DNA of 64,000 nucleotides from Nocardiopsis sp. NRRL B-16309 (GTDB lineage: Bacteria > Actinomycetota > Actinomycetes > Streptosporangiales > Streptosporangiaceae). A program made the translations under genes and the position numbers. Below, one piece after another: positions 15,558 through 23,773 of this stretch. Position 1 is the first letter of the stretch, and each line of letters opens with the position of its first letter. The notes below the pieces were generated by a model. That model was not told where the DNA came from. It saw only the letters and a program-made list of their open reading frames with translations, and did no database searches. The stretch spans positions 137,584 to 201,583 of the forward strand of contig NZ_LGEC01000002.1 of the NCBI RefSeq assembly GCF_001279585.1, in the 5' to 3' direction.

Positions 15558-17769
15558 CCGGCGTCGTGGGTGCCTTGGTGGTCTTGGCCGCCGCCGTGCG
15601 CTTGGCGGTCGGCTTCGCGGGCTCCTTGGCCGCCGCGTCGGCCGCGGGCTTGGCCGACTCGCCGGGGCCGGAGGCGCTGTCGTCGCCCTTGACCGCGATA
15701 CCCAGCTTCTCCTTGATCTTCTTCTCGATCTCGTTGGCCAGGTCGACGTTCTCGCGCATGAAGTTGCGCGAGTTCTCCTTGCCCTGGCCGAGCTGGGTGC
15801 CGTCGTAGGTGTACCAGGCACCGGACTTGCGGACGATGCCGTGCTCCACGCCCAGGTCGATCAGACTGCCCTCGCGCGAGACGCCCACGCCGTAGAGGAT
15901 GTCGAACTCGGCCTGCTTGAAGGGCGGGGCCACCTTGTTCTTGACGACCTTGACGCGGGTGCGGTTGCCGACCGCGTCGGTGCCGTCCTTGAGCGTCTCG
16001 ATCCGGCGGACGTCCAGGCGCACCGAGGAGTAGAACTTGAGCGCCTTGCCGCCGGTCGTCGTCTCAGGGCTGTTGTGCACCATGACACCGTCAACGAAGT
16101 AGTTGTGGTTCCCCTCGACCTCGATGTCGAACTTGTGCATGCTGCGGGTCTCCGGCTTGACCTGGATGTCCAGGATCGGGGAGGCCACCAGGCGCTCCAC
16201 CGGCTCGGAGCGCTCCGGAACCACCCGGCACCGGCCCTGGAAGCGCGGAAGCAGCTTGAAGCTCATCGACTCGTGCACGTAGGGCGCCACAAGCTCCTGG
16301 AACTTGGCACTGGCCGCTGTGGTGAACTGGATGTAAGGGATGCGGCGGCTTCCCCGAACGACGAGCTTGGCGTCCAGGTCATAGGTGTCACGCAGGTGAT
16401 CGGTGAGCCGTTCGCGCGTACCAGGGCTCATCGCTTCGACGCAGATCTCGATGCGCCCGCTGCCGCCCTCCGTCCGAGCCTGGACGCCCTTGGACCGAAC
16501 CGTGAAGCAGCCGTCGTCCATGTACCAGACCGCGAGTGCGAGCGGCGTGATCTTCTTCAGGTACTCCCAGCTCAGGTGCTTCTTTCCATCACCGAAGTAG
16601 ACAGCCTCCCGAAGCTCGGCCAGCTCCGGAAGCGGTGTGAAGTCGGCGAATACCGCGCCCTTGTCATTGGTGGTTCGAGAGTGGCCGATGTTGTCCAGCA
16701 GCGAGACCTTCCAGTCCAGGTAGGACTCTTGCCCATGCCCCATCCTGAACCGGGTGCCTTCGCGACCCCTGGTGTTCGCGGAGAGTGTGCCGTCGCCCAT
16801 CACCGACCCGAGGACGACCTGGATCTGCTGTTCGCTCAGATAGTGGGTCTGAGCGGAAAGAACACGGTCACCGGGCAGGAGCTCGCCCGCCTGTCGCCAA
16901 CCGCCAGGCGTACGGATGAGGTGGTTCGGGGTCGCCGCGAACTGCGAACGCCCGTTCTTACCGGATCGAGCGACGGTGAACTGCAGGAACTCGTCGGCTA
17001 CACCGTTGTCGAACCAGTTGACGACCTTGCGCGGCACGACCTCGTCCCGTTCGGGGTCGTAGGAGAGGACCTCGACATCCATCTTCTGGTTGACGATCTT
17101 GCCGATCTTCTCCTGTGTGCCGTCGGCAAGGGTGACTCGGGTGCTGTAATTCATGCACCCGAACATGACGCCGACCTTCTCCCGCAGCTGGTTGATGAAG
17201 ATCGCGGTGGTGCCGGTCTGGTGCAGGGCACCGGCGATCTTGCGCAGCGCCTGGGACATCAGCCGGGCCTGCAGGCCGACGTGGCTGTCGCCCATCTCGC
17301 CCTCGATCTCCGCACGCGGCACGAGGGCCGCCACGGAGTCGATGACGATGATGGAGACCGCTCCGGAGCGGATCAGCATGTCGACGATCTCCAGCGCCTG
17401 CTCACCGGTGTCCGGCTGGGAGAGCAGGAGGTCGTCGGTGTCGACGCCGATCTTCTTGGCGTAGACGGGGTCGAGCGCGTGCTCGGCGTCCACGAACGCG
17501 GCGATGCCGCCCAACTTCTGGGCGCTGGCCACGGCGTGCAGCGCGACGGTCGTCTTTCCGGAGGACTCCGGTCCGTAGATCTCCACGATGCGGCCGCGCG
17601 GGATACCGCCGATGCCGAGCGCGACGTCCAGCGCGATCGCGCCGGTCGGGATCGACTCGATGGGCGGGCGCTCGTCGTCGCCCAACCGCATGATGGAACC
17701 CTTGCCGAACTGCCGCTCGATCTGTGCGAGAGCTGTTTCGAGAGCCTTGTCTCGGTCACCAGATGCCAC
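15550..17769 (-). CDS. recA: Recombinase RecA with an in-frame intein
   Basis: ATP-dependent strand-exchange protein and co-protease for LexA. Walker A GPESSGKT lies at residues 66-73. GTG 17769 is chosen because the product then begins ASGDRDKALETAL like other actinobacterial RecA proteins and CAGGGG precedes it; ATG 17808 or 17817 would add 13-16 residues without a ribosome site. The precursor has 739 residues. Removal of a 362-residue intein (residues 205-566) leaves 377, the normal RecA length, with a Lys/Ala/Thr-rich C-terminal tail. An SOS box lies upstream at 17882-17897. The gene follows DUF3046 and overlaps recX. Confidence 0.97.
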   Translation of the reverse strand: MASGDRDKALETALAQIERQFGKGSIMRLGDDERPPIESIPTGAIALDVALGIGGIPRGRIVEIYGPESSGKTTVALHAVASAQKLGGIAAFVDAEHALDPVYAKKIGVDTDDLLLSQPDTGEQALEIVDMLIRSGAVSIIVIDSVAALVPRAEIEGEMGDSHVGLQARLMSQALRKIAGALHQTGTTAIFINQLREKVGVMFGCMNYSTRVTLADGTQEKIGKIVNQKMDVEVLSYDPERDEVVPRKVVNWFDNGVADEFLQFTVARSGKNGRSQFAATPNHLIRTPGGWRQAGELLPGDRVLSAQTHYLSEQQIQVVLGSVMGDGTLSANTRGREGTRFRMGHGQESYLDWKVSLLDNIGHSRTTNDKGAVFADFTPLPELAELREAVYFGDGKKHLSWEYLKKITPLALAVWYMDDGCFTVRSKGVQARTEGGSGRIEICVEAMSPGTRERLTDHLRDTYDLDAKLVVRGSRRIPYIQFTTAASAKFQELVAPYVHESMSFKLLPRFQGRCRVVPERSEPVERLVASPILDIQVKPETRSMHKFDIEVEGNHNYFVDGVMVHNSPETTTGGKALKFYSSVRLDVRRIETLKDGTDAVGNRTRVKVVKNKVAPPFKQAEFDILYGVGVSREGSLIDLGVEHGIVRKSGAWYTYDGTQLGQGKENSRNFMRENVDLANEIEKKIKEKLGIAVKGDDSASGPGESAKPAADAAAKEPAKPTAKRTAAAKTTKAPTTPDA
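16072..17157 (-). other. RecA intein with LAGLIDADG homing endonuclease, GVMFG insertion site
   Basis: The insertion begins with Cys (CMNYSTRVTLADG) and ends with HN (VDGVMVHN) followed by Ser of SPETTTGG, the standard splice junction residues. Within it, block B is TPNH (intein residues 76-79) and the two dodecapeptides of a homing endonuclease are VVLGSVMGDG (about 114-123) and LALAVWYMDDG (about 206-216), both with the catalytic acidic residue. The site after GVMFG in RecA is the one used in Mycobacterium leprae, not the K-N-K site of M. tuberculosis, and the sequence opening also resembles the M. leprae intein from memory. Splicing should restore RecA. G+C looks lower than in the flanking extein. 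Confidence 0.95.
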
Positions 17770-17881
17770 GGGGTACCCCTGTTGTTGGGTGGATGCCTTC
17801 TTCTTCATGATGCGCACGACGCTACGCCGTCGCTACGACAAACGCGATGCCGGACGAACGCCTGTGGACAACCCACACTAC

Positions 17882-17897
17882 CCGAACTTGTGTTCGA
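17882..17897. promoter_or_regulatory. SOS box (LexA operator) upstream of recA
   Basis: CCGAACTTGTGTTCGA differs from the actinobacterial palindrome TCGAAC-N4-GTTCGA only at the first base. It lies 113 bases before the recA GTG and just after the DUF3046 stop codon, the usual position. LexA would repress recA-recX from here until DNA damage. Confidence 0.8.
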
Positions 17898-17909
17898 GGA
17901 CCCGTCGCC

Positions 17910-18104
17910 TCACCGGGCGTTCGTCGGGAGGTCGAACGCCTCGCACACCGCCCTCCACACCCGCTTGGCCGCCACGCCGTCGGAGAGGGCCTGCTGCACC
18001 GTGCGCGAGCCGAGCCCCTCGATGACGTAGTCCTTGGCCAGGCTCTCCGCGTAGGCCTCGCCGAACTGTTCGTGCATGTTGTGCCAGAAATCCGAGAGTC
18101 TCAT
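17910..18104 (-). CDS. DUF3046 small conserved protein
   Basis: 64 residues, opening MRLSDFWHNMHEQFGEAYA and containing GLGSRTVQQAL and AKRVWRAVCEAFD. This small family is a regular neighbour of recA in actinobacteria; its function is not known. ATG 18104 stands seven bases after GATACT, a possible leaderless promoter. It is transcribed towards recA and the SOS box lies immediately beyond its stop codon. Confidence 0.88.
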   Translation of the reverse strand: MRLSDFWHNMHEQFGEAYAESLAKDYVIEGLGSRTVQQALSDGVAAKRVWRAVCEAFDLPTNAR

Positions 18105-18111
18105 CGGCCCC

Positions 18112-18117
18112 AGTATC
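18112..18117 (-). promoter_or_regulatory. Possible -10 hexamer GATACT of the DUF3046 gene
   Basis: GATACT on the minus strand, seven bases before ATG 18104. The first base departs from TAnnnT, so this is weaker than the miaA and miaB sites. On the other strand CACACT (18173-18178) lies six bases before the lhr ATG. Confidence 0.35.
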
Positions 18118-18184
18118 GGTGATCCGCCCGACGCGCACGGCACCCCTGACCGCGTTCGTCGGCCGCGGCGGGCACACTGTCGGC

Positions 18185-21100
18185 ATGATCGGCGAACGCT
18201 TCGGCACCGCGACCCGGACCTGGTTCGACCAGGCCTTCCCCGGCGGCCCCACACCCGCGCAGGCCCAGGCCTGGGACGCGATCTCCCGGGGCCGCGACAC
18301 CCTGGTGGTCGCCCCGACCGGGTCCGGCAAGACGCTCTCGGCGTTCCTGTGGTCGCTGGACCGGCTCACCCGGTCCCCCGGTGACGGCCGCTGCCGCGTC
18401 GTCTACGTCTCCCCCCTCAAGGCCCTGGCCGTCGACATCGAGCGCAACCTGCGCGCCCCGCTGGCCGGGATCTCCGCCGCCGCGCGGGACCAGGGCCTGC
18501 CGCTGTCCCCCGTCACCGTCGGCGTGCGCACCGGCGACACCCCGGCCGCCGAGCGGCGGCGCCTGGCGACCCGCCCGCCGGACATCCTCATCACCACCCC
18601 CGAGTCCCTGTTCCTGGTCCTGACCTCCAGGGCCCGCGAGAGCCTGGCCGGTGTGGAGACGGTGATCGTGGACGAGGTGCACGCGCTGGCGGGCACCAAG
18701 CGCGGCGCCCACCTGGCCCTGAGCCTGGAGCGGCTGGAGGACCTGCTGGACCGGCCCGCCCAGCGCATCGGCCTGTCCGCCACGGTCCGCCCGCCGGAAC
18801 TGGTCGCGGAGTTCCTCGGCGGCGCCTCCATGGTCGCCCCGCACGACACCCCGCACATGGACCTGAGCGTGGTCGTGCCCGTCCCCGACATGGAGGAGCC
18901 CGGCCCGGGCCCCGCCGGTTCCGCCGGCGCCGACCCCGGCGGCTCCGTCCCGCTCTCGCGGGGGTCGATCTGGCCGCACGTCGAACGGCGGGTGCTGGAC
19001 CTGGTCGAGGCCCACCGCTCGACGATCGTGTTCACCAACGGCCGCCGCACGGCGGAGAAGCTCTGCGCCAGGCTCAACGACCTGCACGCCGAACTCCACG
19101 AGGGCGGGCTGCCACCGGAGGAGCACGCCGCCGACGTCATCGGGCAGTCCGGGCAGAGCAGGGGCGGCGAGCCCGTCATCGCCCGGGCCCACCACGGATC
19201 GGTCTCCAAGGCCGAGCGCGCGCTCATCGAGGACGACCTCAAGGCGGGCCGCCTGCGGTGCGTCGTCGCGACCTCCAGCCTGGAGCTGGGGGTGGACATG
19301 GGCGCCGTCGACATGGTCGTGCAGGTGGCGTCGCCGCCCTCCGTCGCCAGCGGGCTCCAGCGCGTGGGCCGGGCCGGGCACCAGGTCGGGGAGACCTCGC
19401 GCGGGGTGTTCTTCCCCCAGTTCCGGGGGGACCTGCTGGCCGCGACCGTGGTCGTGGAGCGCATGCGCGCGGGGGACATCGAGCGCCTGGAGATACCGCG
19501 CGACCCGCTCGACGTCCTGGCCCAGCAGATCGTCGCGATGGTCGCCATGGACGACTGGCCGGTGGCCGACCTCGCCGCGCTCGTCCGCCGGGCCGCGCCC
19601 TTCGCCCGGCTGGCCGACTCCGTCCTGGAGTCCGTGCTGGACATGCTCTCGGGCCGCTACCCCTCCGACGAGTTCGCCGAGCTGCGGCCCCGGGTGGTGT
19701 GGGACCGCGAGGCCGACGTCCTGCGGGCCCGGCCCGGCGCGCAGCGGCTCGCGGTGATCAGCGGCGGCACCATCCCCGACCGCGGCCTGTACTCGGTGCA
19801 CCTGTCCGGGACCGCGGGCACCGGGCGGGCGCCCACCCGGGTCGGCGAGCTGGACGAGGAGATGGTCTACGAGTCGCGGGTGGGCGACGTCTTCGTCCTC
19901 GGCTCGACCTCCTGGCGGATCGACGCGATCACCGCCGACCGCGTCCTGGTCTCCCCCGCCCCGGGCCGCCCCGGCCGCATGCCGTTCTGGAAGGCGGACT
20001 CGATGGGCCGCCCGGCCGAGCTGGGCCGGGCCGTGGGCGCGCTGACCAGGGAACTGGCCGCGGCCGATCCCGACGACGCCGTCGAGCGCGCCCGCGCCGC
20101 CGGGCTGGACCCCTGGGCGGCCGACAACCTCGTCGCCTACGTGACCGAGCAGCGCGAGGCCACCGGGCAGGCGCCCGACGACCGCACGGTGGTGCTGGAG
20201 CACTTCCGCGACCAGGTCGGCGACTGGCGCGTGGTGCTGCACTCCCCGCTCGGCGCACGGGTGCACGCCCCCTGGGCCCTGGCCCTCGGCGGCCGGCTGC
20301 GCGAGCGCTTCGGGGTGGACGCCCAGGTCGTGCACGGCGACGACGGCATCGTGATCCGGCTGCCCGACATCGAGCACGACGCCGCCGTCCTCGCCCGGGA
20401 GCTCACCGACCTGGTCGCCTTCGATCCGGACTCCGTGGAGGACCTGGTCACCCAGGAGCTGACCGGCTCGGCGCTGTTCGCCGCCCGGTTCCGCGAGTGC
20501 GCGGCCCGCGCCCTGCTCCTGCCGCGCCAGCGCCCGGACAAGCGGATGCCGCTGTGGCAGCAGCGGCTGCGCTCGGCGCACCTGCTGTCGGTCGCGGGCC
20601 GGTACGGGTCCTTCCCCATCGTCCTGGAGACCGTGCGCGAGTGCCTGCGCGACGTGTTCGACGTCCCGGCCCTGGTGGAACTGCTCACCGACATCCGGTC
20701 CCGGCGGGTCCGCGTGGTCGAGGTGCGCACCGAGCGGGCCTCGCCGTTCGCCCAGTCGCTGCTGATGGAGTACACGGCGGCCTTCCTCTACGAGGGGGAC
20801 GCCCCGGCCGCGGAGTCGCGCGCGCAGGCGCTCACGCTGGACTCCTCCCTGCTGGCCGACCTGCTGGGCGCGGTGGACCTGCGGGAACTGCTCGACCCCG
20901 ACGTCGTGGAGCACACCGACGCCCTCCTCCAGCGCATCGCGGCCCCGGTCCGGGACGCGGAGGCCGCCGCCGACCTGCTGCGGGAGATCGGTCCGCTGAC
21001 CACGCGGGAGGCGGCCGAACGCGGTGTGCGTCCCGCGTGGCTGGACGACCTGGCGAAGGCCGGGCGCGTCGTGCGCGGCCCCGTGGCGGGAGCCGACCGC

Positions 21101-22948
21101 TGGTACGCGGTGGAGGACGCGGCCCGGCTGCGCGACGCGATCGGCACGGTCCCGCCCCCGGGAGTGCCCGAGGCCCTGTTGGAGCCGGTGGACGCACCGC
21201 GGCGCGACCTGGTGTCGCGGTACGCGCGCACGCACGGCCCGTTCACGGCGGCGGAGGCGGCCGAGCGCCTGGGCCTGTCCGAGGACGTGGTCCTGGGCGT
21301 GCTCCGGGAGCTGGCGGAGTCGGGGCGGGTCGTCCGCGGTGAGTTCCGCCCCTGGGGAACCGCGCCCCGGACATCCGCCGAGGGGACACGCCCCGCCGCG
21401 GATCCGCCCACAGACGATGGTGAGCGACAGGTGGGAACCGCGCCGCCGACGTCCATCGAAGGTGCCCGTCCCACCGCGGAGCCGCCCACGGGCGCTGGCG
21501 GGCGCAGGGCGGGGGGCGGAACTGAGTGGTGCGACGTCGACGTCCTGCGGCGGCTGCGGCGGGGCTCCATCGCCCGGCTGCGCCGCGAGGTCGAGCCGGT
21601 GCCGCCGTCGGCGCTGGCCCGGTTCGTCCCGCGATGGCAGCACGCGGTCCCCGGTGAACGGCTGCGCGGTCCGGACGCGGTGTTCGCCGCCGTGGAGGCG
21701 ATGCGCGGTGCGCCGATCGCCGCGCCGGACCTGGAGTCGAGCGTGCTGCCCGCCCGGGTCGAGGGCTACGCGCCGGTGGCGCTGGACGCGCTGACCCAGG
21801 CGGGCGAGGTGGTGTGGGCGGGTCTGGGCGGGGGGCGCCGCGCCCGGAGGCCATCCGCCGGGGGCGGCGGTGGCGGACGGCGGGCGGGCCTGCCCGGGGA
21901 CGACGGGTGGCTGACGCTGGTGCCCGCCGACGAGGCGGCCGTGCTGCTGCCGGACCCACATCCCGTGGACGCGGAGACCGAGCCCGTCGCCTCCGCCGTC
22001 CTGGAGGCCCTGTCGGGGGGCGGCGGGCTGTTCTTCCGGGACCTGTCCGACCGCGCCTCCCGGGCCCTGGGGTCGGTGGTCTCCGACGCCGCGCTGGTGG
22101 AGGCGCTGTGGGACCTGCTGTGGGCGGGGCACGTGACCAACGACTCCCTGGCCCCCCTGCGGGCCCTGCTGGGGGCCGGGTCGGTGCGCAGGCGCTCACC
22201 CGCGCGTGCCGGGCGCCGGGGACGGCCGGTGATGCCGTCGCGGTCGGGGCCGCCCACGGCCGCCGGGCGGTGGTCGGCGCTTCCCGAGCGCGAGGCCGAC
22301 CCGACCCGGCGGGCGCTCGCGCGTGCGCAGGCCAAGCTGGACGAGCAGGGCCTGGTGACCTACGGGTCGCAGGGCCGGGGCATCTCCCGGGAGGAGTACC
22401 AGGTGCTGCGGTCGATGGAGGAGTCGGGGCAGGTGCGCCGCGGCTACTTCGTGGAGGGGCTGGGCGGCGCCCAGTTCGCGCTGCCCGGCGCGGTGGACCG
22501 GTTGCGCGCGGTGTCGGGAGGCACCTCCGGAGAGGTGTCGGGGGGCACTCGGGGGACGGCGGGCGCCGAGGCCGACGGGGGCGGACGCGTCGTCCTCGCC
22601 GCCACCGATCCCGCCAATCCCTACGGGCAGTCCCTGCCCTGGCCGCCGACCGGCCGCGAGGGCGCCGGGCGGCCGGCCCGGGTCGGGCACGCGCTGGTGG
22701 TGCTCGACGACGGCGGGCCCACGCTCTACCTGCACCTGGGCGGACGCTCGGCGGTGACCTTCGGTGCGTCCCCGGCCCTCCTGGAACGCGCCGCCACGGT
22801 GCTCGCGGCGACCGTGCGCGAGCGCGGGCTGGGGCCGGTGGTCGTCGAGCGGGCCGACGGCGCCGACGTCTTCGGGACGCCGCTGGACGCGGCGCTGGTG
22901 TCCGCCGGGTTCCACGTCACGCCCAAGGGCCTGCGCCTGCGCGACTGA
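18185..22948 (+). CDS. lhr: ATP-dependent DNA helicase, Lhr family
   Basis: Large superfamily-2 helicase (1587 residues) used in DNA repair. Walker A APTGSGKT is at residues 43-50; the DEVH box appears in IVDEVHALAG; motif III is LSATVRP; motif VI is QRVGRAGHQ. A long C-terminal part of winged-helix and Lhr-specific domains follows. ATG 18185 is preferred over an in-frame GTG 18119, which would run back over the DUF3046 promoter. Three low-complexity linkers stand out: about residues 240-260, 1057-1115 (two related 26-residue units encoded by the dispersed repeat family) and 1443-1468. The gene is divergent from DUF3046-recA. Confidence 0.95.
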   Translation: MIGERFGTATRTWFDQAFPGGPTPAQAQAWDAISRGRDTLVVAPTGSGKTLSAFLWSLDRLTRSPGDGRCRVVYVSPLKALAVDIERNLRAPLAGISAAARDQGLPLSPVTVGVRTGDTPAAERRRLATRPPDILITTPESLFLVLTSRARESLAGVETVIVDEVHALAGTKRGAHLALSLERLEDLLDRPAQRIGLSATVRPPELVAEFLGGASMVAPHDTPHMDLSVVVPVPDMEEPGPGPAGSAGADPGGSVPLSRGSIWPHVERRVLDLVEAHRSTIVFTNGRRTAEKLCARLNDLHAELHEGGLPPEEHAADVIGQSGQSRGGEPVIARAHHGSVSKAERALIEDDLKAGRLRCVVATSSLELGVDMGAVDMVVQVASPPSVASGLQRVGRAGHQVGETSRGVFFPQFRGDLLAATVVVERMRAGDIERLEIPRDPLDVLAQQIVAMVAMDDWPVADLAALVRRAAPFARLADSVLESVLDMLSGRYPSDEFAELRPRVVWDREADVLRARPGAQRLAVISGGTIPDRGLYSVHLSGTAGTGRAPTRVGELDEEMVYESRVGDVFVLGSTSWRIDAITADRVLVSPAPGRPGRMPFWKADSMGRPAELGRAVGALTRELAAADPDDAVERARAAGLDPWAADNLVAYVTEQREATGQAPDDRTVVLEHFRDQVGDWRVVLHSPLGARVHAPWALALGGRLRERFGVDAQVVHGDDGIVIRLPDIEHDAAVLARELTDLVAFDPDSVEDLVTQELTGSALFAARFRECAARALLLPRQRPDKRMPLWQQRLRSAHLLSVAGRYGSFPIVLETVRECLRDVFDVPALVELLTDIRSRRVRVVEVRTERASPFAQSLLMEYTAAFLYEGDAPAAESRAQALTLDSSLLADLLGAVDLRELLDPDVVEHTDALLQRIAAPVRDAEAAADLLREIGPLTTREAAERGVRPAWLDDLAKAGRVVRGPVAGADRWYAVEDAARLRDAIGTVPPPGVPEALLEPVDAPRRDLVSRYARTHGPFTAAEAAERLGLSEDVVLGVLRELAESGRVVRGEFRPWGTAPRTSAEGTRPAADPPTDDGERQVGTAPPTSIEGARPTAEPPTGAGGRRAGGGTEWCDVDVLRRLRRGSIARLRREVEPVPPSALARFVPRWQHAVPGERLRGPDAVFAAVEAMRGAPIAAPDLESSVLPARVEGYAPVALDALTQAGEVVWAGLGGGRRARRPSAGGGGGGRRAGLPGDDGWLTLVPADEAAVLLPDPHPVDAETEPVASAVLEALSGGGGLFFRDLSDRASRALGSVVSDAALVEALWDLLWAGHVTNDSLAPLRALLGAGSVRRRSPARAGRRGRPVMPSRSGPPTAAGRWSALPEREADPTRRALARAQAKLDEQGLVTYGSQGRGISREEYQVLRSMEESGQVRRGYFVEGLGGAQFALPGAVDRLRAVSGGTSGEVSGGTRGTAGAEADGGGRVVLAATDPANPYGQSLPWPPTGREGAGRPARVGHALVVLDDGGPTLYLHLGGRSAVTFGASPALLERAATVLAATVRERGLGPVVVERADGADVFGTPLDAALVSAGFHVTPKGLRLRD
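21355..21500 (+). repeat. Two diverged copies of the dispersed repeat family inside lhr
   Basis: GGGAACCGCGCC begins at 21355 (with a substitution-rich tail) and again at 21433, a period of 78 bases, so in frame. Between them GATGGTGAGCGACAGGTG matches GATGGCGGGCGACGGTCG of the 51.4-51.8 kb array, and the second copy ends GGGCGCTGGCGGGCG like the array's GGGGCGTTGGCGGGCG. The encoded linker repeats G-T-A-P-x-T-S-x-E-G-x-R-P. Confidence 0.7.
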
Positions 22949-23027
22949 CGGGCGGTGGTGCGGTGGCGGACGCACCGCGAACAGGCAACGATGGCACCGG
23001 ACGAGACACCGAGAGAGGGGCGCGGAC

Positions 23028-23513
23028 GTGCGGATCCGACCGATGCGGGCCGGGGACGAGCCGGACCTGGTCCGGGTGTCACTCGCGGCGGACACGGTGT
23101 TCGCCGACGCGGGGGTGGAGCTGCCCCCGGACGACCCCCGCGCGCTGCTGGCGCACGCCGACCGCGTCCTGGTCGCGGTGGACTCCGACGGGCGGCCGTG
23201 CGGCCTGGCGGCGACCGTCGTGGTCGACGGGCACCCCCACCTGGAACAGATCGCGGTCGACCCCGGCCACGGGCGCCGGGGCGTCGGCTCGGCCCTGCTG
23301 GCGGCCGTGTGCGCCGAGGCCGCCGCGCCGGGCCACACGAGGATCACGCTCACCACGTTCCGCGACCTGCCGTGGAACGGGCCCTGGTACACCGCACGCG
23401 GCTTCGCTCCCCTGCCCCGCGCGGCGTGGGGGCCGGAGCTGGCGCGCCTGTGGGAGGCGGAGGCTCCGATCCGGGTGCTACCGCGGATCGTGATGGCGAG
23501 GGAACCGGGCTGA
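23028..23513 (+). CDS. GNAT-family N-acetyltransferase
   Basis: 161 residues with the acetyl-CoA-binding motif A in LEQIAVDPGHGRRGVGSALL (residues about 69-88) and a C-terminal ARGFAPLPRAAWG typical of the fold. GTG 23028 is chosen; GAGAGAGGGG stands just upstream. It follows lhr by 80 bases. The substrate cannot be inferred. Confidence 0.88.
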   Translation: MRIRPMRAGDEPDLVRVSLAADTVFADAGVELPPDDPRALLAHADRVLVAVDSDGRPCGLAATVVVDGHPHLEQIAVDPGHGRRGVGSALLAAVCAEAAAPGHTRITLTTFRDLPWNGPWYTARGFAPLPRAAWGPELARLWEAEAPIRVLPRIVMAREPG

Positions 23514-23773
23514 CCGGTCCGGGGCAAGCCCGAGGCTCGATCCGGCGCCCCTCGCCCTCCCCCGTCGCGCCCGGCGCCCGGGCACGAGGAGAGAGGGGGG
23601 TACCGGAGCGCTGGATGCATGCCGGGGAGATCGGCGACCCGGAGGCGGGCCGCTCCCACCGGCCGTCCCCCGACGTCCCGGCCGAGCTCGGGGACGGGCG
23701 GGCGGACGCCTCCATGCGGGTGATCACGTCCTCCGAGCCCGTCGGCTGACGCCGTGCCACGGTCGGCCGCTCC

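Noticed and set aside
17922..17947. Second SOS-like site (GCGTTCG...CGAACGC) in the end of DUF3046
   Set aside because: Half-sites are in the wrong order and spacing for LexA; probably coding coincidence.
18101..22132. A 1343-codon minus-strand frame opposite lhr
   Set aside because: Mirror frame of Lhr, with no motif; Lhr on the other strand has all helicase motifs.
23616..23749. Small 44-codon plus-strand frame between the GNAT and ROK genes
   Set aside because: No recognisable protein, poor context, no conserved feature; the gap 23514-23773 appears gene-free.
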